64,000 nt of DNA, taken from NCBI RefSeq assembly GCF_038500265.1, contig NZ_CP150637.1, positions 769,501-833,500 of the forward strand, written 5' to 3'. Both the position numbers and the translations under genes were made by a program. Below the pieces are notes generated by a model. It made no database searches, had not been told where the DNA came from, and saw only the letters and a list, made by a program, of their open reading frames with translations. The DNA comes from Ignatzschineria larvae DSM 13226 (lineage in GTDB: Bacteria > Pseudomonadota > Gammaproteobacteria > Cardiobacteriales > Wohlfahrtiimonadaceae). Of the stretch, positions 9,988 to 19,643 are shown one piece after another. Numbering within the stretch: the stretch's first letter is position 1; each line of letters begins with the position of its first letter.

Positions 9988-10216
9988 TAATGTGTGGCTC
10001 ATCAATGAATATAAAGTAGGCTAACTGAGGGAGAGTGCGAGTAATCTTAGTCAAATAACCAGAAGAGTAACATTCTATTTACTTTGTAAGTGATTAGTGA
10101 ATAGGGTACACTCAAAGCAATTAAATTGATGTGTTATGTTGAGATAACAGATAAAATATTCAGCGATAGAGATTCAGACACATTGATAGAGATTTAATAT
10201 TGAATAAAGGGTAGTT

Positions 10217-10945
10217 ATGAAAAAATTATTATGGGTTGCAATGACCGCTGCAGGATTGGGTTCAACGGCTATGGCGGATGTGAATTTGAAGCATTTTAAT
10301 GATCTCATTCAAGGCGTCACGATTGAGAAAACACAACCTTCTGAAATCGAAGGTCTGTATGAAGTCTTTGTCAAAGAGACACCTTACCCAATCTTTATCT
10401 CTAAAGATGGTCGTTATATGTTAGAGGGAAATGCTGTTGATTTAGTGCGAGGTATTAATCTCAGTGAAAGCTATATTAATTCTCATATCAAAGAGAAGAT
10501 CAATCAAGTGAATGAGAAAGATATGGTGATTTATAAAGCACCTAAAGAAGAACAGGTTATTACCGTATTTACCACGACTGATTGCCCATTTTGCCGGATG
10601 TTGCATTCTCAATTAGACGATTATTTAGCCGAAGGGATTACAGTTCGTTACTTGGCATTCCCTTATCGGGGCTTGAATTCTCAAGGTTATCAAGACATGG
10701 TATCGGTCTGGTGCTCTGATAACCGTAACGAGGCATTGAACCAAGCAGTGGCATTTGCAGAAGCTAAAAAAGGAGAACAAATTCCGGTGAAATCCTGTAA
10801 TAATCCTATCTCTGATCAATATCAATTGGCACTTGAGCTAGGTGTACAAGGAACGCCGGCAATTATTCTTGAAGATGGCTCTATGATTCCTGGATATGTT
10901 CCTGCTAAAGAGCTTAAAAAACGCATTGAGATGAAAGGTCTTTAA
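10217..10945 (+). CDS. dsbC: Thiol:disulfide interchange protein DsbC
   Basis: Periplasmic disulfide isomerase, kept reduced by DsbD. The 242-residue precursor starts with a Sec signal peptide ending near ALA-like GSTAMA-D. An N-terminal dimerisation domain (about 22-85) and a thioredoxin fold follow. The active site TTDCPFCRML (Cys at about 122 and 125) is a CxxC with Pro-Phe, close to the usual CGYC. The cis-proline lies in VQGTPAIIL. A second cysteine pair (VWCSDN and KSCNNP) corresponds to the structural disulfide. AAGGG sits before the ATG. It lies 230 bp after xerD. Confidence 0.9.
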   Translation: MKKLLWVAMTAAGLGSTAMADVNLKHFNDLIQGVTIEKTQPSEIEGLYEVFVKETPYPIFISKDGRYMLEGNAVDLVRGINLSESYINSHIKEKINQVNEKDMVIYKAPKEEQVITVFTTTDCPFCRMLHSQLDDYLAEGITVRYLAFPYRGLNSQGYQDMVSVWCSDNRNEALNQAVAFAEAKKGEQIPVKSCNNPISDQYQLALELGVQGTPAIILEDGSMIPGYVPAKELKKRIEMKGL

Positions 10946-11040
10946 TAGGTCAAGTCAGCTTAAAGTCGAAAATCTATTCTTATCAGTATTGGAAGTGGTT
11001 AATAACGATAGATGTTGTTAAAGCAAAATAGAGGATAAGG

Positions 11041-11101
11041 GTACTACAATAAAAGAGCACTACAATAAAAGAGCACTACAATAAAAGAGTACTACAATAA
11101 G
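11041..11101. repeat. 16-bp tandem repeat (VNTR)
   Basis: Three full and one partial copies of a 16-bp unit built on ACTACAATAAAAGAGC, with only G/T changes at one position, lie between dsbC and the terminator at 11103. No spacers separate the units, so it is not a CRISPR. Confidence 0.9.
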
Positions 11102-11102
11102 C

Positions 11103-11127
11103 AAAGGCCACCGATTGGTGGCCTTTT
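11103..11127. terminator. Bidirectional terminator between dsbC and yhbY
   Basis: A perfect 10-bp stem (11103-11112 with 11117-11126) closes a GATT loop, with A residues on one side and T residues on the other. It can therefore stop transcription from both converging genes. Confidence 0.85.
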
Positions 11128-11190
11128 GAAATAGATTTTTGAGATTCCTTAGGTCCTTTAAATAGATCTTTTAAATTTTGATCTATTTAA

Positions 11191-11499
11191 CTATTTAAAG
11201 TTGAAGATGATTTTAGGATCTTCGTGATTACGTTTAAACAGGATAATGGTTGCGCCAATTTTTTGAATCAATGAAGCATTAAGTGCCGTAACGATCTCAT
11301 CTGTGATAGACTCTCTCTCATCGCGATCACGTCCGGCGAGCTTAATTTTGATAAGTTCATGGTGGGCAATTGCATTTTTCGCTTCTTTGATGAAGTTTTC
11401 TGTAACGCCTTTGTCCCCTAAAATTAACACAGGATCTAAATGATGTGCTTTAGCTTTAAGGAATTTAATATGTTCAGTTGTGAGTTTAATTTGTGTCAT
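11191..11499 (-). CDS. yhbY: YhbY-family RNA-binding protein (CRM domain)
   Basis: A 102-residue single CRM-domain protein of the YhbY family, which associates with pre-50S ribosomal particles. Conserved pieces are LKAKAHHLDPVLILGDKGVTE, split around the GxxG-like loop, and HELIKIKLAGRDRDER. As in enteric bacteria it is transcribed away from rlmE-ftsH. Its start codon overlaps a possible start of the small membrane-protein gene on the other strand, so the two genes share a divergent promoter region or one is translated from a later start. Confidence 0.9.
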   Translation of the reverse strand: MTQIKLTTEHIKFLKAKAHHLDPVLILGDKGVTENFIKEAKNAIAHHELIKIKLAGRDRDERESITDEIVTALNASLIQKIGATIILFKRNHEDPKIIFNFK

Positions 11500-11548
11500 G
11501 AATAGTGAAAATAGTTCTCAGAATAAAAAGGTAAGCCTATCACACAAT

Positions 11549-11833
11549 ATGCAGTTACGTCATCTTTTTAAAAGTTTGAAGGCACTTGCATTTGGTATGA
11601 TTGTGGCGGGAATTATCTTAGTAATTATCGTAGGGTACATGGATTTAACCCCCGGTATTGAATTTGCTATTCTACTCTTTTTTGGATTTGCTGGCGGTTT
11701 ATATTTAGTGGCAAGAGGGAAATCGATTCTTCTACAGCATCAATTAGCAGAAGAGCGACATCAGAAAAGAGTCAATGAGGAGAAGCATAGTCAGGCAGCA
11801 GATGAGACCGAATCTGTTGATCAAACTGAGTAG
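11549..11833 (+). CDS. Small two-helix membrane protein
   Basis: Family not recognised. From the ATG at 11549 it encodes 94 residues with two hydrophobic helices (about GMIVAGIILVIIVGYMD and AILLFFGFAGGLYLVARG), followed by a charged Gln/Glu-rich C-terminal tail. The frame is open back to 11480, but starts at 11480 and 11498 would overlap the yhbY start on the other strand. An AAGG lies about 15 bases before 11549, so I prefer that start. It is divergent from yhbY and 227 bp ahead of rlmE. The function is unknown. Confidence 0.6.
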   Translation: MQLRHLFKSLKALAFGMIVAGIILVIIVGYMDLTPGIEFAILLFFGFAGGLYLVARGKSILLQHQLAEERHQKRVNEEKHSQAADETESVDQTE

Positions 11834-12060
11834 AGAAAAGCACAGGTTTAAAATAATGATTGAAAATAACGGTTGAAAATAAAGAGCTTGAAGAGAAAGA
11901 GTTTGATCTAATAAAGTCTGAGCTTACAGGTATCGATCGATAAAGCTGAATAAAATAGGTTGCTAGTTAAATTAAAATTAAGTGATTTTAATGAATCATT
12001 TGAATAAATCATTTGAGTAGCAATGGTGAGAATAGTAGATAGAACATAAAGATAAAAATT

Positions 12061-12687
12061 ATGGCAAAAAAGAGAAGTGCAAGTAGTACAAGATGGCTAA
12101 AAGAACATATGGATGATGAGTTTGTCATTCGCTCTAAGAAAGAGGGGTGGCGTTCACGAGCAATCTATAAATTACAAGAAATTGATGAGAAAGATCGTTT
12201 ATTCAAACCTGGCATGACGGTTGTCGATTTAGGGGCCGCACCAGGCAGCTGGTCACAATATGCGATGCATAAAGTCGGGCATAATGGCAAGGTGGTGGGT
12301 CTTGATCTATTGCCCATCGATCCGTTAGCAGGTGTTGACTTCATTCAAGGGGATTTCCGGGAAGATGAAGTGCTTGAGGAGCTCCTCACTATTTTAGATG
12401 GGCGAAAAGTGGATGTCGTGCTTTCCGATATGGCACCGAATATGAGTGGTATTAAAGGGGTTGATCAGCCTAAAACGATGTACCTTCTAGAATTAGCATT
12501 AGATTTTATTCAAGGGAATTTGAAACCGGGAGGAGACTATCTGCTGAAAGTGTTCCAAGGGGAAGGATTTCAAGAATATTATAAAGCTTTACAGCACAAC
12601 TTCACAAAAGTGGTCACTCGTAAACCTAAAGCTTCTCGGGCGCGTAGCGCGGAAATTTATCTCTTAGCAAAAGGATTTAAGGGTTAA
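12061..12687 (+). CDS. rlmE: 23S rRNA (uridine-2'-O-)-methyltransferase RlmE
   Basis: Methylates U2552 of 23S rRNA in late 50S assembly (FtsJ/RrmJ). The 208-residue protein shows the S-adenosylmethionine motif [15 protein letters not shown] (about 57-71), the second motif [12 protein letters not shown] (about 119-130) and the K-D-K-E catalytic set, visible in [24 protein letters not shown] and SAEIYLLA. It lies upstream of ftsH on the same strand, the conserved order in gammaproteobacteria, but the gap here is 405 bp. Confidence 0.94.
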   Translation: MAKKRSASSTRWLKEHMDDEFVIRSKKEGWRSRAIYKLQEIDEKDRLFKPGMTVVDLGAAPGSWSQYAMHKVGHNGKVVGLDLLPIDPLAGVDFIQGDFREDEVLEELLTILDGRKVDVVLSDMAPNMSGIKGVDQPKTMYLLELALDFIQGNLKPGGDYLLKVFQGEGFQEYYKALQHNFTKVVTRKPKASRARSAEIYLLAKGFKG

Positions 12688-13092
12688 GTAAAAGTTGCTT
12701 TTCGAGATTAAGTCTTATAATAAGATTTCAGCGATCTAAAATAATGGTAAAATAGAGTGCTGATGTTAGCGGAAATAGTTTATGTCTTTCTATAATTTTA
12801 ACTTGAAACTATAGAAAAGATCCCTACATTATGATGAATGCTCCCTAAAGCAGGGTAGACTTCTTGTAATTAAGGCATAATAGAGAATGAAAGATGATGA
12901 TAGGGACAATATTTGCTAATATGTTTTGCTAGAGTTTGCAATTGCAAAAATATAAATATTTTTATTAGTAAGATACATGTTTTAACGATCAGGATATCTT
13001 AACTTACTTACATCTAATTAGCACAAAGTTAGTCGAGTAATTGATGCAACAACGATGCTAATTTATTTTAACTATAAATAGGGGTTAATCTT
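12688..13092. other. Intergenic region rlmE-ftsH
   Basis: A 405-bp AT-rich stretch, longer than usual between these two genes. No open frame or strong terminator was seen. It probably carries an ftsH promoter. Confidence 0.5.
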
Positions 13093-14973
13093 TTGAAGTA
13101 TAAAGGAAGAGATATAGCTTTATGGCTCGGCATAGGTATTTTAGTATTTATGCTATTTCAGGGCTTTGGCGGTAGTGGAGGGAGAGAAATTCCCTATTCG
13201 GAATTTTTAAAGCAAGTAGATAGCGGGCAAGTGCGTGAAGTACAGATGAGTGGCCCTAATAGTGCAAATATTGAAGGTGTTACCTCTGATGGTGTGCGTT
13301 TTTCTACTTATAATCCTGAAACAAATAATGGCCCACTCGTCAAAAGTTTAATGGATCAGAATGTGCGTTTTACAGGTAAGTCTTTGCGTACACAAGGACT
13401 TTTCCTGTCGGTATTCTTGAATCTATTACCAATTTTATTGCTTTTAGGTTTCTTCCTCTTTATGATGCGTCAATCTGGTGGCGGTGGTAAAGGTGGACCG
13501 ATGAGTTTTGGGAAATCAAAAGCGAAGATGCTAACCCAAGATCAGATCAAAACGACCTTTGCAGATGTTGCTGGTGCAGAAGAAGCGAAGCAAGAGGTAG
13601 GCGAGATCGTAGATTTCTTACGTAATCCAGGTCGCTTCCAAAAATTAGGCGGTAAAATCCCTCGTGGTATTCTAATGGTAGGATCACCAGGAACGGGTAA
13701 AACATTATTAGCAAAGGCAATTGCCGGTGAGGCGAAAGTCCCATTCTTTACAATCTCCGGTTCTGATTTTATGGAGATGTTTGTTGGGGTGGGTGCTTCT
13801 CGTGTACGGGATATGTTTGAGCAGGCGAAAAAGCACGCACCTTGTATCATCTTTATTGATGAGATTGATGCGGTTGGTCGTCATCGTGGTTCCGGTATGG
13901 GTGGTGGTCATGATGAGCGTGAACAGACATTGAATCAATTACTTGTGGAAATGGATGGCTTTAGTGATAACCAAGGAATCATTATTATTGCAGCGACAAA
14001 CCGCCCTGATGTCCTAGATCCTGCATTACTGCGCCCAGGTCGTTTTGATCGTCAAGTAGTTGTGCCATTGCCTGATGTAAAAGGTCGTATTGAGATCCTT
14101 AAAGTGCATCTTCGTAAAGTGCCAACGAATGCGGATGTGGATATTGAACAAATTGCACGTGGAACGCCGGGCTTTTCAGGTGCTGATTTAGCAAATCTTG
14201 TGAATGAAGCAGCGCTATTTGCAGCACGTAAGAATCAAAATGAAGTTTTTCTTTATGATCTTGAAGAAGCAAAAGATAAAATCATGATGGGAGCCGCCCG
14301 TAACTCAATGCAGATGACCGATGATGATAAGAAATTAACGGCTTATCATGAGGCTGGACACGCTATTATTGGCTATCGCTTGAAGTCAGATCCTGTCTAT
14401 AAGGTCACGATTATTCCGCGAGGTCGTGCGCTAGGAGTGACAATGACATTACCTGAGCGTGATCATGTGAGCGTACCGCGTAAATGGCTTGAGAATAAGA
14501 TGGCAATGATCTTTGGTGGTCGTATCGCCGAAGAGCTAATTTTCGGTTATGATGCAGTCACAACTGGGGCTGCAAGCGATATTCAACATGCGACATCGAT
14601 GGCAAAGAAAATGGTCACAGAATGGGGTTTATCTGAGACGATGGGTTTTAGAACCTATGCTGATAGTAATAACTCCTATTTAGGTAACCAAAGTGGCAAT
14701 CCTGCCGGAATTTCTGATGAGACGGCACGTCAAATTGATCTTGAAATTCGCGCAATTATTGATCGTAACTATGAGCGTGCTGAAAAAGTGCTCAAAGACG
14801 ACATCGATAAGTTGCATAAGATGGCAGAAGTTCTGCTAGATATTGAAACGATTGATGCGAATCAAGTCGAAGATATTATGGAAGGTCGTCCTATCCGGGG
14901 ATTAGACCAAAAGCATGATGATCCTGCTTCGCTAGATATGAGCAATCCACCGAAAGTTGATATTGTTTCATAA
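13093..14973 (+). CDS. ftsH: ATP-dependent zinc metalloprotease FtsH
   Basis: Membrane-anchored AAA+ protease that degrades misassembled membrane proteins and short-lived regulators. The 626-residue chain has an N-terminal membrane helix, a periplasmic domain and a second helix (about 103-125). The AAA module has Walker A GSPGTGKT (about 197-204), Walker [13 protein letters not shown] (about 252) and the SRH region around [19 protein letters not shown]. The zinc site HEAGH is at about 419-423. The start is TTG, preceded by AGGGG at good spacing. A strong terminator follows at 15030. Confidence 0.96.
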   Translation: MKYKGRDIALWLGIGILVFMLFQGFGGSGGREIPYSEFLKQVDSGQVREVQMSGPNSANIEGVTSDGVRFSTYNPETNNGPLVKSLMDQNVRFTGKSLRTQGLFLSVFLNLLPILLLLGFFLFMMRQSGGGGKGGPMSFGKSKAKMLTQDQIKTTFADVAGAEEAKQEVGEIVDFLRNPGRFQKLGGKIPRGILMVGSPGTGKTLLAKAIAGEAKVPFFTISGSDFMEMFVGVGASRVRDMFEQAKKHAPCIIFIDEIDAVGRHRGSGMGGGHDEREQTLNQLLVEMDGFSDNQGIIIIAATNRPDVLDPALLRPGRFDRQVVVPLPDVKGRIEILKVHLRKVPTNADVDIEQIARGTPGFSGADLANLVNEAALFAARKNQNEVFLYDLEEAKDKIMMGAARNSMQMTDDDKKLTAYHEAGHAIIGYRLKSDPVYKVTIIPRGRALGVTMTLPERDHVSVPRKWLENKMAMIFGGRIAEELIFGYDAVTTGAASDIQHATSMAKKMVTEWGLSETMGFRTYADSNNSYLGNQSGNPAGISDETARQIDLEIRAIIDRNYERAEKVLKDDIDKLHKMAEVLLDIETIDANQVEDIMEGRPIRGLDQKHDDPASLDMSNPPKVDIVS

Positions 14974-15029
14974 GCTTAAAAAGCATGAGGAAAAGATTGA
15001 GAGAGATTCTTCATTTTCCAATCAATAAT

Positions 15030-15067
15030 GAAAAGCCGCTTTCGTCAATGAAAGTGGCTTTTCACTT
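15030..15067 (+). terminator. Terminator after ftsH
   Basis: A 14-bp stem (15030-15043 with 15050-15063, one G-U pair) closes a six-base loop and leads into a pyrimidine-rich tract about 55 bp after the ftsH stop. Confidence 0.85.
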
Positions 15068-15128
15068 TTCAGTTAATAGGTTGTTTTGAGATATCTCATT
15101 GCGACCGGATTTTTTATTAGAGTTTATT

Positions 15129-16058
15129 ATGAGTCAAACTATTCATCAGCAATCTATTACAGATCTACTACAAACGACCCGAACACAATCGCCTAATTCT
15201 ACCGAGAGCGAGGGATTATTAACGGATACCGATGTTGATACTGTGTATCAAACTCACATTAAGGCTACTCGTTTAGCGAAACTCGAGAAACAGCTTCGTC
15301 ATCAAGTCGGTAAAGCCGTCATGGATTATCAAATGATTGCCCCCGGTGATCGGATTATGGTCTGTCTTTCTGGTGGGAAAGATTCCTATACGATGTTGGA
15401 ATTACTACTTCTACTACAGAAGCATGCGCCGATTGATTTTGAATTAATGGCAGTCAATTTAGATCAGAAGCAGCCTGGGTTTCCCGAGCATATTTTACCG
15501 GCATACCTTACGGATTTAGGGGTACCCTTTCATATTATTGAACAAGATACCTATTCGATTGTCACTGAGAAGATCCCGGAAGGAAAGACGATGTGTAGTC
15601 TCTGCTCAAGGCTTCGTCGTGGCTCTCTCTATACTTATGCAAAAGAGAATAACTTCAATAAAATTGCGCTTGGCCATCATCGAGATGATATTGTGGAAAC
15701 GCTATTTATGAATATGTTCTTTGGCGGCACAATGAAGGCAATGCCACCTAAGTTACAGAGTGATGACTTTGATAATATTGTGATTCGTCCGCTTAGTTAT
15801 TGCCGAGAAGTCGATATTGAAGAATATGCAGCTCTCAAAGCCTTTCCAATTATTCCTTGTAACCTCTGTGGATCTCAAGAAGGGTTGCAGCGTCAAGAGG
15901 TAAAGTCGCTGCTTCAAGATTGGGAGCGCCGTTATCCTGGGCGAATTGACAACATTTTTAGAGCGACCAAAAATATCCGTTTATCACAAATGTGTGATAC
16001 GGAACTATTTGATTTTGACTCATTTACAACGAATAGAGAATATGTAAAATCTTCTTAA
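15129..16058 (+). CDS. ttcA: tRNA 2-thiocytidine(32) synthetase TtcA
   Basis: Iron-sulfur PP-loop enzyme that thiolates cytidine 32 of some tRNAs. I start it at the ATG at 15129 (309 residues). An upstream TTG at 15099 is in frame but adds ten unconserved residues. The ATP-binding PP-loop [10 protein letters not shown] is near residue 80. The cluster cysteines are in [13 protein letters not shown] (about 156 and 159) and [11 protein letters not shown] (about 244 and 247). The downstream [18 protein letters not shown] is diagnostic. It is a single gene, convergent with the AEC carrier. Confidence 0.94.
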   Translation: MSQTIHQQSITDLLQTTRTQSPNSTESEGLLTDTDVDTVYQTHIKATRLAKLEKQLRHQVGKAVMDYQMIAPGDRIMVCLSGGKDSYTMLELLLLLQKHAPIDFELMAVNLDQKQPGFPEHILPAYLTDLGVPFHIIEQDTYSIVTEKIPEGKTMCSLCSRLRRGSLYTYAKENNFNKIALGHHRDDIVETLFMNMFFGGTMKAMPPKLQSDDFDNIVIRPLSYCREVDIEEYAALKAFPIIPCNLCGSQEGLQRQEVKSLLQDWERRYPGRIDNIFRATKNIRLSQMCDTELFDFDSFTTNREYVKSS

Positions 16059-16115
16059 TTGCACAAGAGTTAGATCGCCTGATCTTTCGATGGACCTCTT
16101 TTTGATCAATCCTTA

Positions 16116-17018
16116 TTAGATAATAAGGTAGTAGAAGAGAGGGACCGTAATAAAAGAGAGCGGGATACCAATGGCTGTCATGATCGAAGCGAGCTCACCA
16201 TCTAAGCCTTTTTCAAGGGCAATAATGACGGCAATCACCATCGGTGCCATTCCTGCCTGCATTAAGACAATCTGGTTAATATAGACGTTCGGAGAAGCGT
16301 AAATAAATAATAGAATACCCAACACAATGAGTGGGAGCAGAATGAGTTTAATGATGAGCCCAATACTGAGATAACCAACCAGTTTTTTATTGCTAGGTAA
16401 CGCTAAACTAGCCCCGACGGAGATCATTGTTAAAGGTGTAATGAGAGAGCCAAAAGCTTCTAAAGTATAGGTGACAAATTCAGGGTAAGTAAACGGTTTG
16501 AGTAAAAAGGCCAGTATCAGCGCAATAATCGGTGGATATTTGAGTAGTACTTTGAGGTTTTTAATAATAGAGACTTGCTCACCGCTATAAAAATCAGCAA
16601 TGAATGCCCCAAGAGTGAAGAGTAAAATGAAGTTTGATTGGTCAATCCAGAGAGCGATACCAAGATATTGTTCCGTGCCCATCATTGCTTGTATTAAGGG
16701 AATACCAACAAAAGAGGTGTTAGAAGTACCGGCAAGGAGAATAAGGGTTCCCATAGTAATACGGGACATCGGAATGAAGATTCGTAGAATATAGACAAGT
16801 CCGATTGTAATAAAGAAGAGAATCCAAGGGGAGAGGAGCGGGAAGATTGCTTCGAGAGAGAAGGCTTGAGAGTGAACTTTATCTAGGATCAGTGCTGGCA
16901 GGGCAATGGTGATAGCGACGCGGTTGAGAGAGTAGATAAATTCTTTTTTGCAGGTAATTGCCGCTGTCACCGCTTTACCTGCAATAAGACAAGCGATGAT
17001 CAAAATAATGCCATTCAT
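16116..17018 (-). CDS. AEC family (auxin efflux carrier-like) transporter
   Basis: A 300-residue inner-membrane protein with about ten hydrophobic helices and the AEC features VAITIALPALILDKVHS, ILLAGTSNTSFVGIPLIQAMMG and LMQAGMAPMVIAVIIALEKG. Family members move organic acids such as malate, but the substrate here is unknown. It lies 24 bp downstream of nagA on the same strand and may be cotranscribed with the aminosugar genes, so a link to that pathway is possible but not shown. Confidence 0.85.
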   Translation of the reverse strand: MNGIILIIACLIAGKAVTAAITCKKEFIYSLNRVAITIALPALILDKVHSQAFSLEAIFPLLSPWILFFITIGLVYILRIFIPMSRITMGTLILLAGTSNTSFVGIPLIQAMMGTEQYLGIALWIDQSNFILLFTLGAFIADFYSGEQVSIIKNLKVLLKYPPIIALILAFLLKPFTYPEFVTYTLEAFGSLITPLTMISVGASLALPSNKKLVGYLSIGLIIKLILLPLIVLGILLFIYASPNVYINQIVLMQAGMAPMVIAVIIALEKGLDGELASIMTAIGIPLSFITVPLFYYLII

Positions 17019-17042
17019 TGAAGAGGCCTTTAAAAAAAGATG

Positions 17043-18200
17043 TTATTTGAAAAAAACCGGGGATATTTTATCATCTTTTAGTACGTTGATCATTGCTTTA
17101 TTCCCTTTCTTGAGATAACCATACTGAATTGATTGAATAATTTGTGCCGGTATTGAGGTTGCCATTGCAAGGGCATCTATAAGTGGAATATCAATCGAAT
17201 GGAGGGTATTGAGCAAGGCTTGTGCCATATCTAAATGCGCGCCGGCAAGAGTACCGTCAGCATTCACTAATCGCCCATCCCGAAGATAGATCATCTGATC
17301 ATCCAGTTGAAATTGATTCTGTATTGCGCCAATAGAGCTCATTGCATCGCTTACTAAGAAGAGTTTACCTTTGGGTTTGCTACGATAGGCGAGTTGAACC
17401 ATCAGTGGATCGACGTGTAAGCCATCGTGAATGATCGAGGCGTAGCTTTTCTCTGCTTGAATTGCAAATCCTGTGGTCCCAGGTTTACGAGATTCCATTG
17501 CCGGCATTGCATTGTAGAGATGTGTAAAACCTTGTAAGCCTGCAGCAATAGCCTCCTTTAATCTTTCTGGACTTGCTTCTGTATGACCAGCAAAGACGAT
17601 TACGCCTGCTTTTGTTAGTTTTTCAATGAGCTTAAGTGGGACTATTTCAGGTGCGAGAGTAACCAGTCGTACCATTTCATGATGCCCGCAGATGGTATCT
17701 ATTAAATGATCACTTAAAATACGTAAATTAGCCGCAGCATGGATCCCTTTGCGTTTAAGATTGATCATCGGCCCTTCAATATGGATACCAAGTAGCCCAG
17801 GTAATGAGGCTTTCATCCCTTGAGACACTGCCTTTATACCTTGTTCAATAGTATTATCATCAGCACTAATGAGTGTTGGTAAGAGGGCAGCCGTTCCACG
17901 AGCTTGATGTGCTTGAAGAATCGTTTTAATGCCTTTTAAATTGGGTTCATCATTGAACAGCACACCGCCGCCCCCATTGACTTGTAGATCAATGAATCCC
18001 GGCATTAATAGATCACCACAATCATATTGTTCATAAGTAGCAGGAATGGTTGTTTGAGGAACGATTTCTATGATAACCCCTTTTTCAATCAATAATGCGT
18101 GATCTTGATAGAGCGTACTCCCATCATAAATTTGAGGAGCAAGTAAAGCGCAAGATGATTGAGTATCGATTGCCGAAAAGGAGGAGATTATAGGGTTCAT
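17043..18200 (-). CDS. nagA: N-acetylglucosamine-6-phosphate deacetylase
   Basis: Removes acetate from GlcNAc-6-phosphate, feeding GlcN-6-P to the nearby deaminase. Starting at the ATG at 18198-18200 gives 385 residues, the usual length. The frame also runs upstream to 18290, but those extra residues are encoded by a MITE-like repeat and look non-native. Metal and catalytic motifs are MPGFIDLQVNGGGG, LLGIHIEGP, VIVFAGHTEAS, THLYNAMPAM and LVSDAMSSIG, which carries the catalytic aspartate. No good ribosome site precedes the ATG, perhaps because the insertion altered it. Confidence 0.9.
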   Translation of the reverse strand: MNPIISSFSAIDTQSSCALLAPQIYDGSTLYQDHALLIEKGVIIEIVPQTTIPATYEQYDCGDLLMPGFIDLQVNGGGGVLFNDEPNLKGIKTILQAHQARGTAALLPTLISADDNTIEQGIKAVSQGMKASLPGLLGIHIEGPMINLKRKGIHAAANLRILSDHLIDTICGHHEMVRLVTLAPEIVPLKLIEKLTKAGVIVFAGHTEASPERLKEAIAAGLQGFTHLYNAMPAMESRKPGTTGFAIQAEKSYASIIHDGLHVDPLMVQLAYRSKPKGKLFLVSDAMSSIGAIQNQFQLDDQMIYLRDGRLVNADGTLAGAHLDMAQALLNTLHSIDIPLIDALAMATSIPAQIIQSIQYGYLKKGNKAMINVLKDDKISPVFFK

Positions 18201-18207
18201 AATATGA

Positions 18208-18370
18208 GTCAATTTGGTTTGAGAAAAATGGTTTTTAAGCAACGAGTAAGATTTTAAAAGATCACCAATTTTACTAAACAACACTTGCAAGATGCCGGAT
18301 AGAACAGCTTTCTTGCCTCGATCAACTGATGCGCCGGCATTTCAATGAGCTTATTTTAAACCGATCTTGC
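18208..18370 (+). repeat. MITE-like element, copy A
   Basis: This 163-bp element is homologous over its length to 33964-34128 (reverse) and, for its first 145 bp or so, to the end of the IS630 remnant at 53307. The left end begins GTCAATTTGGTTTGAG and the right end reads AACCGATCTTGC, imperfect inverted repeats of each other. GA flanks both sides here, where copy B has TA. An internal ATGCCGG/CCGGCAT inverted repeat surrounds AGCT blocks. It sits between nagB-II and nagA and encodes the spurious upstream extension of nagA. Confidence 0.8.
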
Positions 18371-18479
18371 GATAAAATAAGCCCCTTTGATTTTATCTCG
18401 AGTATGTCATTGAAGACCCATTAAATGATCGTGTAATCACGACTTAATAATGGCTCAATGGGTAGTGCAATGATAATAG

Positions 18480-19499
18480 TTAAATGGTTTCAGTGACTTT
18501 CTTTAAATTAGGGGGTACATCAGGGTTGAGTCCACGATGTTGTGATAGTTTTTCGATCACTCGATAGTAACCACTAATTTGTACCAGCGGTTGTAGTAAA
18601 GGATGCACTTCAGGAATAATAAGCGTATCTTCACTACTTTGTTTACTATCAATCGCAAAAATTCTTGCGCCAAAGCTCTCTAATTTTTTATTAATTTCAA
18701 TCGTTGATTCCCGAGAAGCATCTGAACCGATAAAGCTAATAATCGGATATTGTGGCGTAATCAGTGAAGCTGAACCATGGAAAATCTCTGAAGCCGAAAT
18801 ACCTTCAGCATGAATTTGACAAGTCTCTTTCAATTTAAGAGCTGCTTCTGCGGCAACGCTTAAGCCAATACCTCTACCAATTACAAATAAGTCTTTGGTA
18901 TGAGATAAGCTTTCAATAAGCTCAGGCCATTCCGTAACTGTCACTTGATCTAATACAAAGGGGAGATTCATCAGCCCATCAGCGAGGGCACTATCCTCAC
19001 TCCAAGCAGCAAAGATCGAAGCATAGACAGAGAGACTACCCACAAAACTTTTGGTTGCCGCGACACTCTTCTCCTCACCCGCTTTAATACCAAAGAGAAA
19101 ATCGCATTCTTGTGCAAGCGGTGATTTCTCATCATTAATGATGCCAATGATTTTAGTGCCTTGCTGTTTCATCATTTTTGTATAACTGATGAGATCAGGG
19201 CTTTTACCCGATTGAGACGTTACAATCAAAATGGCATTATCGCTATTTAAGGCTTGTTCGTAAATAGACGCAAGGGATGGAGCCGCCACGGAAACAGGAA
19301 TCCCTAAGCCAATTTCAAAGAGGTATTTGCCGTAAATTGAGGCATTGTATGAGCTACCGCGACCTAAGGTGATGATCTGCGTTGGTTTTGCTTTTTTGAG
19401 GTACTCGGCTAATGCAATTAAGGTTGAGGCATTTGCATCTTGTTGTCGCTCGATGACATTTGGGATATCTAGGATTTCCTTGACCATATAAGTGGACAT
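18480..19499 (-). CDS. nagB-II: Glucosamine-6-phosphate deaminase, NagB-II (SIS) type
   Basis: SIS-domain protein of the GlmS-isomerase-like group that replaces NagB in many gammaproteobacteria and converts GlcN-6-P to fructose-6-P. Two SIS domains are visible: ITLGRGSSYNASIYGKYLFE with VTSQSGKSPDLI, and LFVIGRGIGLSVAAEAALKL with AEGISASEIFHGSASLI. There is no glutaminase domain. The ATG at 19497-19499 is preferred, since AAAGGA lies seven bases ahead; an in-frame GTG two codons earlier is too close to it. The function is inferred from the family and from nagA downstream. Confidence 0.85.
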   Translation of the reverse strand: MSTYMVKEILDIPNVIERQQDANASTLIALAEYLKKAKPTQIITLGRGSSYNASIYGKYLFEIGLGIPVSVAAPSLASIYEQALNSDNAILIVTSQSGKSPDLISYTKMMKQQGTKIIGIINDEKSPLAQECDFLFGIKAGEEKSVAATKSFVGSLSVYASIFAAWSEDSALADGLMNLPFVLDQVTVTEWPELIESLSHTKDLFVIGRGIGLSVAAEAALKLKETCQIHAEGISASEIFHGSASLITPQYPIISFIGSDASRESTIEINKKLESFGARIFAIDSKQSSEDTLIIPEVHPLLQPLVQISGYYRVIEKLSQHRGLNPDVPPNLKKVTETI

Positions 19500-19542
19500 G
19501 TTCACTTCCTTTTGTCTGTAGAAAAATTCGGATTATGTCAGG

Positions 19543-19562
19543 ATGATCGATCTTGAGATCAT
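19543..19562. promoter_or_regulatory. Inverted repeat upstream of nagB-II
   Basis: ATGATC and GATCAT arms are separated by eight bases, about 45 bp before the nagB-II start. It could be an operator for the aminosugar regulon, but no regulator gene lies in the window and the site matches no consensus I can name. Confidence 0.25.
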
Positions 19563-19643
19563 AAGACGATGTATGACTACGATAATTCTATGATTGGTTT
19601 AATTTTAATACTCGATCTATTATTTAGATTGAGATTTTGGGGA

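Noticed and set aside
11041-11101. CRISPR array
   Set aside because: Units are directly tandem, 16 bp long, with no spacers and no cas genes.
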